The notes under the pieces: model-generated
What the model was told of the DNA's origin: nothing
The model's database searches: none
What the model saw: the letters and a program-made list of their open reading frames with translations, nothing else
Position numbers and translations under genes: made by a program
Shown: piece after piece, positions 44,735-52,027 of the stretch
How the letters are laid out: every line of letters starts with the position of its first letter
Position numbering within the stretch: the stretch's first letter is position 1
DNA from: Acetatifactor sp.
Lineage (GTDB): Bacteria; Bacillota; Clostridia; Lachnospirales; Lachnospiraceae
DNA length: 52,027 nt
Direction of reading: 5' to 3'
NCBI GenBank assembly: GCA_016293615.1
Contig: JAEDDX010000012.1
Coordinates: 1-52,027, forward strand

Positions 44735-45730
44735 ATGGGAAGACACGGAGGAGGCTCCAGAAGCGGAGGAAGTCATCGCAGCAGTTCCGGACGTTCCGGA
44801 GGAGGTTCCAGAGGAGGCGGTTCCGGAGCAAGAACATCAAAGACACCGTTTGCGGGGTGCTACAACCGCACCTATTATGACAGACGCGGAAGAAGGCACA
44901 ACTATTATACCAACGACAAGAATTTTGGTAAGAAGAGCGGATGGAGCGCCGGAATCATCATCGCGCTGATCTTTATCACGCTGCATATGTTGGCGATGAT
45001 GACTGCCATGTGCACGACGGCTGTTACCTTCGGAGCCAAGACGAGCGGAGATCCCGGACGGATCCGGATTGTGGATCAGGCGGATGTGCTCACAGACCGG
45101 GAAGAAGCGGATGTTTTGACAGTGCTGCAACAGGTCTATGAAAAGTCCGGAATGCCTGTCACGGTGTATACCGATGATTATTCCTGGAAGGAACACTACA
45201 GTTCTCTGGAGGTTTACTCGGAAGAACTCTATTACGGAATGGGGATTGATGAGTCAGCCATGATCATTCTGTTTACGGTAAATGACGACTCTGATTTTTA
45301 CGATTGGGAATATGATGTGTATTGCGGAGATAACACGGAAAAGTGCTTTTCCGACGCCACTTTTGACGATTTCCTCGCTGCTTTCCAGAAGGGAATGGCC
45401 GGTCAGAAGCCTTCCGATGCACTGCTTCTTTCCTGGCATACTGTCATGGATGATCTTGCGAAGACGAAGGTGGACCTGACCTTGATTCCGATATTGATTA
45501 TCCTGATGCTGTTTTACGGAGTATTCTATGTTGTGATCCTGATTCCCGTGAGAAAGAGCAATACAGCGTATCGATATTTTCGGGAGAATCCCGAAAAGCT
45601 TACCGAGCCGCCCATGTTTTTGCACAGCGAATGTCCAAGCTGCGGAGCATCGAATGCCGAGCAGGCGCAGGTGTGCCCGTACTGCGGCACTTTGCTGAAG
45701 ATCAGTGACGGAAAGGTAAACTTTGTATAA
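44735..45730 (+). CDS. TPM-domain membrane protein with Gly/Ser/Arg-rich N-terminus and zinc ribbon
   Basis: 331 residues from the ATG at 44735 (AAGGGGA about 8 nt upstream). Residues 1-38 are an unusual Gly/Ser/Arg/His-rich tail. A membrane helix follows (about 68-95), then a TPM-like domain ('VDQADVLTDREEADVLTVL' ... 'ESAMIILFTVNDD' ... 'FDDFLAAFQKGM') as found in YgcG/TPM proteins, a second membrane helix (about 248-272) and a C-terminal zinc ribbon with two CxxC pairs (CPSC, CPYC). The TPM domain lies between the two helices and is probably outside the membrane, with both termini cytoplasmic. Function is not known. It is inserted between scpA and scpB. Confidence 0.75.
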   Translation: MGRHGGGSRSGGSHRSSSGRSGGGSRGGGSGARTSKTPFAGCYNRTYYDRRGRRHNYYTNDKNFGKKSGWSAGIIIALIFITLHMLAMMTAMCTTAVTFGAKTSGDPGRIRIVDQADVLTDREEADVLTVLQQVYEKSGMPVTVYTDDYSWKEHYSSLEVYSEELYYGMGIDESAMIILFTVNDDSDFYDWEYDVYCGDNTEKCFSDATFDDFLAAFQKGMAGQKPSDALLLSWHTVMDDLAKTKVDLTLIPILIILMLFYGVFYVVILIPVRKSNTAYRYFRENPEKLTEPPMFLHSECPSCGASNAEQAQVCPYCGTLLKISDGKVNFV

Positions 45731-45754
45731 ATAGTTGGTGTGGAGAGACCGGAT

Positions 45755-46324
45755 ATGGAGAAGACAAAAGCAAAAGCGGTGATGGAAGCGGTTCTTTTTA
45801 CCATGGGAGAATCAGTTGAGATCCACAGACTCGCCGATCTGATAGGAGAAGATCTGCGGACAACGAAAAAAATCCTTCGTGAGATGGCGGAGGAGTATGC
45901 AGGCGAAGGCAGGGGAATTGCCCTGATGCAGTTTGAGGATGCCGTGCAGCTTAGCACGAAGCCGGAGTATTATGAATACCTGATTCAGATTGCAAAGACG
46001 CCGCGGAAGGTGACTTTGACGGACACCGTGATGGAGACGCTGGCCATTGTTGCCTACAAACAGCCTGTCACCAAGATCGAGATCGAGAAGGTGAGAGGCG
46101 TCAGCTGCGAATACGCCATCAACAAGCTTCTGGAGTATGACCTCATACAGGAATTGGGAAGACTGGATGCGCCCGGGCGCCCTCTGTTGTTCGGCACCAC
46201 GGAACAGTTCCTGCGTTCCTTCGGCGTGGAGAGCATCGAGGATCTGCCGGAGATGAATCCCGTGCAGCTGGAAGAGTTCAAACAACAGGCAGAAGCAGAA
46301 ATTCAATTAAAACTGGATATTTAG
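45755..46324 (+). CDS. scpB: Segregation and condensation protein B
   Basis: 189 residues from the ATG at 45755 (GGAGAGA 6 nt upstream; an in-frame GTG at 45740 overlaps this site). It starts with the family-typical 'AVMEAVLFTMGESVEI'. Two winged-helix domains follow, with the conserved 'LTDTVMETLAIVAYKQPVTK', 'IEKVRGVSCEYAINKLLEYDLI' and 'GRPLLFGTTEQFLRSFG' segments (each truncated here). ScpB dimers bind ScpA and stabilise the SMC complex. It is separated from scpA by the TPM-domain gene, with only 24 nt to the latter, so the three are probably co-transcribed. Confidence 0.95.
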   Translation: MEKTKAKAVMEAVLFTMGESVEIHRLADLIGEDLRTTKKILREMAEEYAGEGRGIALMQFEDAVQLSTKPEYYEYLIQIAKTPRKVTLTDTVMETLAIVAYKQPVTKIEIEKVRGVSCEYAINKLLEYDLIQELGRLDAPGRPLLFGTTEQFLRSFGVESIEDLPEMNPVQLEEFKQQAEAEIQLKLDI

Positions 46325-46372
46325 TGATACCGCCTCATACAATTTACAAATTCCGATTCCGAAGGATGAACG

Positions 46373-47758
46373 ATGCAACCTTTGTCCCGCCTTACGAAAA
46401 AGCTTCAAAAAAGGAAGATTCCGGGAATTTGTAACAAAGTATGGGGCGTTTTCCTTTCCCTGATGATACTGGTACAAAGCCCGTTCACGGTCCGCGCGGA
46501 CGACAGACCGCTGCCGGATGCGCTGTATGCCGGAGCCGCCGTGCTGATGGATGCCGGCTCCGGCAGGGTATTGTATGGAAAAAATGCTGACCGGAAGCTG
46601 CCCATGGCAAGCACGACGAAAATCATGACCTGTATACTGGTGCTGGAACTGGCCGACCCGGAGGCCTCTTTCGGCGTTTCGGCGTATGCGCAGAGCATGC
46701 CTAAGGTGAAACTGAATGTGAAAAAGGGGGAGCAGTATACCGTCAAAGATCTCCTGTACTCTCTGATGCTCGAATCTCACAATGATTCTGCCGTCGTGCT
46801 GGCAGAGGGCGTCGGAAAGCAGTTTCTCGGGAAGGAAGCGGCAGAGAAACCGACGGAGCAGTTTACGAGGGAGGAGAGCAAACAGGCTGTCGCGGCGTTT
46901 GCCAAACGGATGAATGACAAGGCTTTGGAGCTTGGCTGTAAGGATACGCTGTTTATCACGCCCAACGGTCTGGATGCTTCGGAAGAGGTGATTCTCGAGG
47001 ACGGCACGAAAGTGCAGACAGGGCACGGAACCACGGCGAAGGAGCTTGCAAGGATCATGGCGTACTGTATCGGCGAATCCTGCATGAAGGAGGAGTTCTT
47101 AAAGATCACACGGACGCCGTCCCATTCATTTTATGCGAACGGGCGCAGCTTTTGCTGCGTCAACCATAATTCCTTTCTGCAGATGATGGACGGAGCGCAG
47201 AGCGGCAAGACCGGTTTTACCAATCAGGCAGGTTATTGTTATGTCGGCTCCCTCCAACGGGACGGAAAAACACTCATCGTGGCTCTGCTCGCCTGCGGCT
47301 GGCCGAACCACAAGTCCTGGAAATGGTCAGATACGAGAAAACTCATGCAATACGGTCTGGACCGGTATGTGTTTCACAGCTTTTCGGAGGATACGAAGGC
47401 GTTTCCCGAGAGCGTACTGCAGCCGGTTCCGGTCCTGCATGCCAGGAGCAATCGGCTCGGGGAACAGGTCTTTTTGCGGCTTAGAATTGCCACGGAGGAC
47501 ACGGCAGGCTTAGAAAAAGGGACGGAGGGACTGCTTATGAGTGAAGCGGACGAGGTCCATGTGGAATACCGGGTCAAACAGGTGCTGGATGCGCCGGTGC
47601 GCGAGGGAACGGTTGTCGGAAGCATCAGCTTTTTAGTCGATGATGTTGTCTACAGGCAGGAAAAAATCGTGACTGCGGAAGGTGCGGAGGCGATCGATCC
47701 CGGCTGGTGTGTGCGGCAGATCGTGAAACGCTTTCTTTTTCTGTCAGAAGCAGTCTGA
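46373..47758 (+). CDS. D-alanyl-D-alanine carboxypeptidase (S11 family, DacF-like), copy 2
   Basis: 461 residues. An N-terminal basic stretch and hydrophobic segment (about 22-42, ending 'TVRAD') form the signal. Active-site motifs are Ser80-x-x-Lys83 (STTK), Ser135-His-Asn137 (SHN in place of the more common SGN) and Lys-Thr-Gly near residue 278 (GKTGFT). Between the second and third motifs is an insert of about 25 residues around 'FLGKEAAEKPTEQFTREES' that copy 1 lacks. The C-terminal beta domain ends in 'IVKRFLFL', a likely membrane-associating helix. The protein trims peptidoglycan stem peptides outside the cell. Position after scpB is common for such genes in Clostridia. A terminator follows about 80 nt after the stop codon. 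Confidence 0.92.
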   Translation: MQPLSRLTKKLQKRKIPGICNKVWGVFLSLMILVQSPFTVRADDRPLPDALYAGAAVLMDAGSGRVLYGKNADRKLPMASTTKIMTCILVLELADPEASFGVSAYAQSMPKVKLNVKKGEQYTVKDLLYSLMLESHNDSAVVLAEGVGKQFLGKEAAEKPTEQFTREESKQAVAAFAKRMNDKALELGCKDTLFITPNGLDASEEVILEDGTKVQTGHGTTAKELARIMAYCIGESCMKEEFLKITRTPSHSFYANGRSFCCVNHNSFLQMMDGAQSGKTGFTNQAGYCYVGSLQRDGKTLIVALLACGWPNHKSWKWSDTRKLMQYGLDRYVFHSFSEDTKAFPESVLQPVPVLHARSNRLGEQVFLRLRIATEDTAGLEKGTEGLLMSEADEVHVEYRVKQVLDAPVREGTVVGSISFLVDDVVYRQEKIVTAEGAEAIDPGWCVRQIVKRFLFLSEAV

Positions 47759-47840
47759 AGCGTGCAGCGCCCTCCGGCAGGACAAAAAGAGCAGTCCGGT
47801 ATTGCGGAATGTAAAAATAATAAAAATTTTGAAAAAAAGA

Positions 47841-47870
47841 GCAATTCGTCCTATACGAGTTGCTTTTTTT
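47841..47870 (+). terminator. Rho-independent terminator after the second carboxypeptidase gene
   Basis: GCAATTCGT (47841-47849) pairs with ACGAGTTGC (47855-47863) around CCTAT with one G-U pair. An A-run precedes it and seven T follow, so it could work in both directions. Confidence 0.9.
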
Positions 47871-47871
47871 G

Positions 47872-47880
47872 TGTTATACT
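47872..47880 (+). promoter_or_regulatory. Candidate extended -10 element for the decarboxylase operon
   Basis: TGTTATACT carries TGn before TATACT (47875-47880), directly after the terminator. No good -35 is visible. It lies about 90 bp upstream of the first decarboxylase gene. Confidence 0.35.
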
Positions 47881-47969
47881 GTAACGGAATGATAATCGGG
47901 GGAATATGGCTTTTCTTTTCCCCTGTATCAAATATTTTTCTTTATCAATAGTAACGGAGGACTGAAAGC

Positions 47970-49400
47970 ATGAGTACTACTTCAAAAGCGAGTCAAAGAA
48001 TTGCTTCTTTACTCGATGACAACAGTTTCGTTGAAATTGGTGGTCTTGTTACTGCAAGAGCTACGGATTTCAATATGAAACCCAACGAAACTCCTTCAGA
48101 CGGCTGTGTTACCGGCTATGGAGTGATCGGTGGTAAGCCCGTGTATGTATACAGCCAGGATGCTTCTGTGATGAACGGAACCGTCGGCGAAATGCATGCG
48201 AAGAAGATTACCGCCATCTACGATCTGGCTATGAAGACAGGAGCACCTGTGATCGGCCTGATCGATTCTGCAGGCTTAAGACTGCAGGAGGCTACCGATG
48301 CATTGAATGCATTCGGAGCAATTTACATGAAGCAGGCTCTGGCTTCCGGCGTAATCCCTCAGATTACCGCAATTCTTGGAAGCTGTGGCGGCGGTCTTGC
48401 ATTGTTCCCCACAATGACAGACTTTACCCTGATGGAGTCCAAGAATGCGAAGCTTTTTGTAAACGCCCCCAATGCACTGGACGGAAACGAGATCTCCAAG
48501 TGTGATTCCTCTTCCGCAGCATTCCAGTCCGAGGAGAGCGGTATCGTGGATGTCGTTGCTGACGAGGCATGCGTTCTTTCCAAGATCCGCGAGCTGATTG
48601 CATTCCTGCCTTCCAACAACGGTGAGGGAAGCGACATCGTTGAGTGTACGGATGATCTGAACCGTGTATGTGCAGATCTTGCGGGATGTGCGGGAGATAC
48701 TTCCATCGCACTTGCCATGATCGCAGACAACAATAACTTCTTTGAAGTGAAGGCAAACTACGGCAGGGATATGGTCGTTGGTTTCTTAAAGCTTGACGGT
48801 GTGACCATCGGCGCTGTTGCAAACCGCAGTGAGATTTACGATGAGGAAGGCAAGCTGGCAGAGAAGCTTGACGCTGTTCTTTCCAAGCGCGGCTGCGACA
48901 AGGCTGCTGATTTTGTTAATTTCTGTGATGCATTTGATATCCCCGTACTGACTCTGACCAATGTGAAGGGTTACAAGGCAACCATGTGCTCCGAGAAGGG
49001 CATTGCCAAGGCTGCTGCGAAGCTTACATATGCCTTTGCAAACGCTACCGTTCCCAAGGTAAATGTTGTGATCGGCAAGGCGTTCGGTACCGCTGCCAGT
49101 GTGATGAACTCCAAGGCAATCGGCGCAGATATCACAATGGCATGGCCTACGGCAGAGATCGGTACCATGGACAGCAAACTGGCTGCTAAGATTATGTACG
49201 AAGGTCAGGGTGTTGATGTGATTAATGAGAAGGCAGCTGAGTACGAAGCACTTCAGCTTTCCGCAACGAGCGCTGCCAAGAGAGGATATGTGGATCAGAT
49301 CGTAGCACCTGCAGATACCAGAAAGTATATCATCGGTGCGTTCGAGATGCTCTTTACCAAGAGCGAAGATCGTCCCGCTAAGAAACACGGCACAGTATAA
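47970..49400 (+). CDS. Biotin-dependent acyl-CoA decarboxylase/carboxylase, carboxyltransferase subunit (MmdA/PccB-like)
   Basis: 476 residues with the two-crotonase-fold carboxyltransferase architecture. The N-terminal half shows 'SQDASVMNGTVGEMHAKKI', 'IGLIDSAGLRLQEATDAL' and the oxyanion-hole region 'ILGSCGGGLAL'. The C-terminal half shows 'DAFDIPVLTLTNVKGY' and 'ADITMAWPTAEIGTMD'. It is a little shorter than typical MmdA (about 510). It transfers CO2 from an acyl-CoA to the biotin carrier encoded downstream, and the beta subunit then releases it while pumping sodium. Candidate substrates are methylmalonyl-CoA, glutaconyl-CoA or similar; sequence alone does not decide. GGAGG upstream supports the start. 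It is the first gene of the operon. Confidence 0.88.
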   Translation: MSTTSKASQRIASLLDDNSFVEIGGLVTARATDFNMKPNETPSDGCVTGYGVIGGKPVYVYSQDASVMNGTVGEMHAKKITAIYDLAMKTGAPVIGLIDSAGLRLQEATDALNAFGAIYMKQALASGVIPQITAILGSCGGGLALFPTMTDFTLMESKNAKLFVNAPNALDGNEISKCDSSSAAFQSEESGIVDVVADEACVLSKIRELIAFLPSNNGEGSDIVECTDDLNRVCADLAGCAGDTSIALAMIADNNNFFEVKANYGRDMVVGFLKLDGVTIGAVANRSEIYDEEGKLAEKLDAVLSKRGCDKAADFVNFCDAFDIPVLTLTNVKGYKATMCSEKGIAKAAAKLTYAFANATVPKVNVVIGKAFGTAASVMNSKAIGADITMAWPTAEIGTMDSKLAAKIMYEGQGVDVINEKAAEYEALQLSATSAAKRGYVDQIVAPADTRKYIIGAFEMLFTKSEDRPAKKHGTV

Positions 49401-49411
49401 GAAAGGTGATT

Positions 49412-50224
49412 ATGAAGATGAAGAAGAAATTATTGGCATTCGTATGCATGATTACCTGTATCTTTACACTGGCAGCCTGCGGCAAAGAACCGATTTACAC
49501 TGAATTTGAACAACAGAAACTGAACTTGGCTGAGGAGACCGCTACCAGCTATGTGGAATTTTTCGCAAACAATCTCTGCCAGGGAGTTCCGTTCGACAAT
49601 ATCGGCCTTCCCATGGGAGAGCTGACGATGGAAGAAGTCAGCGAAGTGATCTATCAGACGACCAACGGCACTTACAATGCTGACGGCGCTGCAATCGTCA
49701 CCGGTGTGGAGTCCTTCCGGACCGCTCTTGAAACAATGGGCGGTATGGTAGGCGTCAACGGAGCAAAGGCTTCCATCGACGGCAATCAGATTGTTGTCAA
49801 TGTGGATGTGGAAGGTTTCGAGAAGAATGCAACCGCAGAAATCGTTTTTTCCAACGACATATTCCTGCGTCTTGAGTCCGCATCCTTAAATCCCACCGCA
49901 TCCTTTGGCGAGTTGATGAAAAAGGCCGGCCTGAATACCCTGATAGGTATGACAACCGTATTTGCAGTTCTGATTCTGATCAGTGCGATTATTTCCGCAT
50001 TTGCAGTGATTCCTAAGATACAGGCAGCTTCCGCCAGACGGAAAGCAGAAAAACAGGCGGCACAAAAAACCGATACTGCACCGGAGACTGTTTCTTCCCA
50101 AGAGTATGCGGATGAGACAGACGACCTTGAACTGATTGCAGTGATCGCAGCGGCAATCGCAGCCAGCGAAGGCGCGCAATCTACAGATGGATTCGTAGTG
50201 CGTTCCATCAGAAGAAGAGTTTAA
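49412..50224 (+). CDS. Lipoprotein-OadG fusion (decarboxylase gamma-like subunit)
   Basis: 270 residues from the ATG at 49412 (GAAAGG about 5 nt upstream). The N-terminus is a lipoprotein signal with Cys23 in 'LAACG'. An extracytoplasmic domain of about 150 residues follows ('EFEQQKLNLAEETATSYVEFF' style start, split). Then comes an OadG-like membrane helix at about 177-199 and a charged, Ala/Gln-rich cytoplasmic tail ending in 'LIAVIAAAIAASEG' and a basic C-terminus. OadG normally has about 80 residues and serves as an assembly subunit. The added lipoprotein domain puts a large part outside the cell. It stands between the carboxyltransferase and the biotin carrier. Confidence 0.75.
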   Translation: MKMKKKLLAFVCMITCIFTLAACGKEPIYTEFEQQKLNLAEETATSYVEFFANNLCQGVPFDNIGLPMGELTMEEVSEVIYQTTNGTYNADGAAIVTGVESFRTALETMGGMVGVNGAKASIDGNQIVVNVDVEGFEKNATAEIVFSNDIFLRLESASLNPTASFGELMKKAGLNTLIGMTTVFAVLILISAIISAFAVIPKIQAASARRKAEKQAAQKTDTAPETVSSQEYADETDDLELIAVIAAAIAASEGAQSTDGFVVRSIRRRV

Positions 50225-50249
50225 TTCATTAGAATTGGAGGAAAATAAA

Positions 50250-50618
50250 ATGAAGAATTATACCATTACCGTGAACGGAAACGTATATGATGTAACTGTA
50301 GAAGAGGGCGCATCCACAGGCGCACCCGTAGTAGCCGCAAAGGCACCCGTTGCTCCCAAGGCAGCTCCCGCAGCAGCACCTAAGGCTGCAGCAGGCGCAG
50401 CTGGCGGCGTGAAGATCGAAGCAGGCGCAGCCGGCAAGGTGTTCAAGGTTGAAGCCAAGGTTGGCCAGGCAGTGAAGAAGGGTGATGCAGTGGTTATCCT
50501 GGAAGCAATGAAGATGGAGATTCCTGTTGTCGCTCCTCAGGACGGAACCGTGGCAAGCATTGAAGTGAATGTTGGTGATCCTGTTGAAGCAGGTGCAGTT
50601 CTTGCAACCATGAACTGA
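50250..50618 (+). CDS. Biotin carrier subunit of the sodium-pumping decarboxylase
   Basis: 122 residues from the ATG at 50250 with GGAGG (50237-50241) 8 nt upstream. Residues 1-20 form a short beta-rich head, residues 21-52 an Ala/Pro/Lys-rich flexible linker, and residues 53-122 the biotinyl domain with 'EAMKME' in which Lys88 is the biotin attachment site. The arm swings CO2 from the carboxyltransferase to the membrane beta subunit. The arrangement (head, Pro/Ala linker, biotinyl domain) is that of MmdC/GcdC-type subunits. Confidence 0.93.
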   Translation: MKNYTITVNGNVYDVTVEEGASTGAPVVAAKAPVAPKAAPAAAPKAAAGAAGGVKIEAGAAGKVFKVEAKVGQAVKKGDAVVILEAMKMEIPVVAPQDGTVASIEVNVGDPVEAGAVLATMN

Positions 50619-50669
50619 TCTTAGAACTAATCTGAAAAGAAGCACTCAATAACAACAGGAGGTCAACAA

Positions 50670-51821
50670 ATGGACTATATAGCTTCAACATTCAACAATC
50701 TGCTCCATCAGACAGCGTTCTTCAATTTGACTTGGGGAAACTATGTCATGATCGCAGTTGCATGTTTTTTCCTTTACTTAGCTATCCGTCATGAGTTCGA
50801 GCCCTTACTTTTGCTGCCTATCGCATTCGGCATGTTGCTTGTAAATATCTATCCCGATATTATGTTACATCCGGAGGATGCAGCAAACGGAGCAGGCGGA
50901 TTACTGTATTACTTTTATATGTTAGACGAGCTGGCAATTCTGCCTTCCCTGATTTTCATGGGCGTCGGTGCGATGACAGACTTCGGTCCCCTCATTGCGA
51001 ACCCCAAGAGCTTCTGGCTTGGCGCAGCGGCACAGTTCGGTATTTTCGCGGCATATTTCGGCGCAATCTTCCTTGGTTTCAACGACAAGGCTGCAGCTGC
51101 CATTTCCATCATCGGCGGTGCAGACGGTCCTACCTCCATTTTCCTGGCAGGTAAGCTTGGACAGACCGCCATCCTGGGACCGATCGCCGTAGCGGCATAT
51201 TCCTATATGTCACTGGTTCCCATCATTCAGCCTCCCATCATGAAGGCGTTTACCACTGAGAAGGAAAGAAAGATCAAGATGGGTCAGCTTCGTCCTGTAT
51301 CCAAGCTTGAGAAGATTCTGTTCCCTATCATTGTTACCATCGTTGTATGTCTGATCCTTCCTACCACAGCTCCCCTTGTCGGCATGCTGATGTTAGGTAA
51401 CCTGTTCAAGGAGTCCGGCGTTGTAAGACAGCTGACTGAGACAGCATCCAATGCACTGATGTATATCGTAGTTATTCTGCTGGGTACCTCCGTAGGTGCG
51501 ACCACCAGTGCGGAAGCATTCCTGAATTGGGCAACCCTTAAGATCGTCGGTCTCGGACTGATCGCGTTCATGTTCGGTACTTTGGCGGGTGTATTGTTCG
51601 GTAAACTGATGTGTGCGTTTACTCACGGCAAGGTGAACCCTCTGATCGGTTCTGCAGGCGTATCTGCGGTGCCTATGGCAGCCCGTGTGTCACAGAAGGT
51701 CGGTGCGGAAGCAGATCCCACAAACTTCCTGCTGATGCATGCGATGGGTCCCAATGTAGCAGGCGTTATCGGAACCGCCGTAGCAGCCGGCACATTCATG
51801 GCGATATTCGGGGTCTTTTAA
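50670..51821 (+). CDS. Sodium-translocating decarboxylase beta subunit (OadB/MmdB/GcdB)
   Basis: 383 residues, normal size, with about nine to eleven membrane helices. Conserved segments of the beta subunit are visible: 'LPSLIFMGVGAMTDFGPLIANP', split, 'SIIGGADGPTSIFLAGKL' near residue 150 (the region of the essential Asp in the sodium path), 'VPIIQPPIMK' and 'GSAGVSAVPMAARVSQK'. The subunit decarboxylates carboxybiotin and couples this to sodium export. AGGAGG upstream marks the ATG. It is the last gene visible in the operon, and the next element begins directly after its stop codon. Confidence 0.95.
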   Translation: MDYIASTFNNLLHQTAFFNLTWGNYVMIAVACFFLYLAIRHEFEPLLLLPIAFGMLLVNIYPDIMLHPEDAANGAGGLLYYFYMLDELAILPSLIFMGVGAMTDFGPLIANPKSFWLGAAAQFGIFAAYFGAIFLGFNDKAAAAISIIGGADGPTSIFLAGKLGQTAILGPIAVAAYSYMSLVPIIQPPIMKAFTTEKERKIKMGQLRPVSKLEKILFPIIVTIVVCLILPTTAPLVGMLMLGNLFKESGVVRQLTETASNALMYIVVILLGTSVGATTSAEAFLNWATLKIVGLGLIAFMFGTLAGVLFGKLMCAFTHGKVNPLIGSAGVSAVPMAARVSQKVGAEADPTNFLLMHAMGPNVAGVIGTAVAAGTFMAIFGVF

Positions 51822-52027
51822 GCAATGCAACTTTCCGTCCGCGATTCGGGATGCCGTGCTTGCACGGGCAGACCAAAGCGAGGACGGAAAGATATATCGC
51901 GCATAGCGCGATGAAATAAACCCGCAGGGTTTATGAATTGCATTGCGCAGGAAGCAGTAATGCGCAGGATGCAGCAAATGCATGTCCGCGATACGGGATG
52001 CCGTGCTTGCACGGGCAGACCAAAGCG
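51822..52027. repeat. Cloverleaf-shaped palindrome cluster, starting to repeat at the window edge
   Basis: Closing arms GCAATGCAA (51822-51830) and TTGCATTGC (51938-51946) enclose three hairpins: CTTTCCGTCC/GGACGGAAAG (51831-51840/51882-51891) with an inner CCGTGC-tt-GCACGG, ATCGCGC-ata-GCGCGAT (51896-51912) and TAAACCC-gca-GGGTTTA (51917-51933). The segment 51837-51880 recurs at 51984-52027 with 43 of 44 bases identical, cut by the window edge. Between them are two diverged 17-bp direct repeats of the type TGCGCAGGAAGCAGTAA. It begins one base after the decarboxylase beta-subunit stop codon. There is no T-run, coding potential or target duplication visible. Confidence 0.75.

Noticed and set aside
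1..52027. tRNA or rRNA genes
   Set aside because: No segment showed tRNA-like GGTTCRANYCC elements with matching stems or conserved rRNA sequence.

Overview
The window looks like a chromosomal segment of a low-to-mid G+C Firmicute of the class Clostridia, most likely Lachnospiraceae. The indications are the Gram-positive style of gene order (era - small YqzL-like gene - recO - lipoprotein - dimeric glyS; scpA ... scpB between two D,D-carboxypeptidases), strong GGAGG-type ribosome binding sites, lipoproteins, SipW/TasA-like signal anchors and a sodium-pumping biotin decarboxylase cluster. No rRNA, tRNA, phage genes or CRISPR array was seen. Every convincing gene is on the + strand.

Positions 1-18093 are an accessory surface region. 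It opens with the 3' part of a giant secreted protein (1661 residues visible). A likely terminator and a near-consensus promoter (5205-5233) follow. Then comes an apparent operon of three small membrane-anchored proteins with TasA/camelysin-like (SipW-type) signal regions, and a 3444-residue secreted protein rich in GLUG-like Gly-Gly motifs. The giant at the left edge is a diverged paralogue of the C-terminal half of the second giant, so a surface-assembly module appears to have been duplicated in tandem. This is the best candidate for an undescribed system.

Positions 18385-24297 hold signalling and regulatory genes: an HD-domain protein, a response regulator with degenerate GGDEF, intact EAL and PAS-like domains (c-di-GMP hydrolysis), a rhomboid/derlin-like membrane protein without a recognisable catalytic serine and with a C-terminal zinc ribbon, a sigma-70-like protein lacking region 4, and an overlapping small gene of unknown function. 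The rhomboid-like gene has a long structured leader.

Positions 24389-47758 are mostly housekeeping: an M16C metallopeptidase, a DUF4349 lipoprotein, a CmpB-like membrane protein, era, a YqzL-like gene, recO, a lipoprotein, glyS, a large TPR protein with a degenerate J-domain paired with an HscC-like Hsp70, alaS, rpsU, two D-Ala-D-Ala carboxypeptidases, a metallophosphoesterase, scpA, a TPM-domain protein and scpB.

Positions 47970-51821 encode a Na+-translocating biotin-dependent decarboxylase (carboxyltransferase, lipoprotein-OadG fusion, biotin carrier, beta subunit); the substrate cannot be fixed from sequence alone.

Three intergenic regions hold unusual structured repeats: a 142-bp MITE-like element with 13-bp inverted ends and 8-bp flanking repeats (28642-28799), an array of direct and inverted repeats (41307-41640), and a cloverleaf-shaped palindrome cluster beginning directly after the oadB stop codon and starting to repeat at the window edge (51822-52027).
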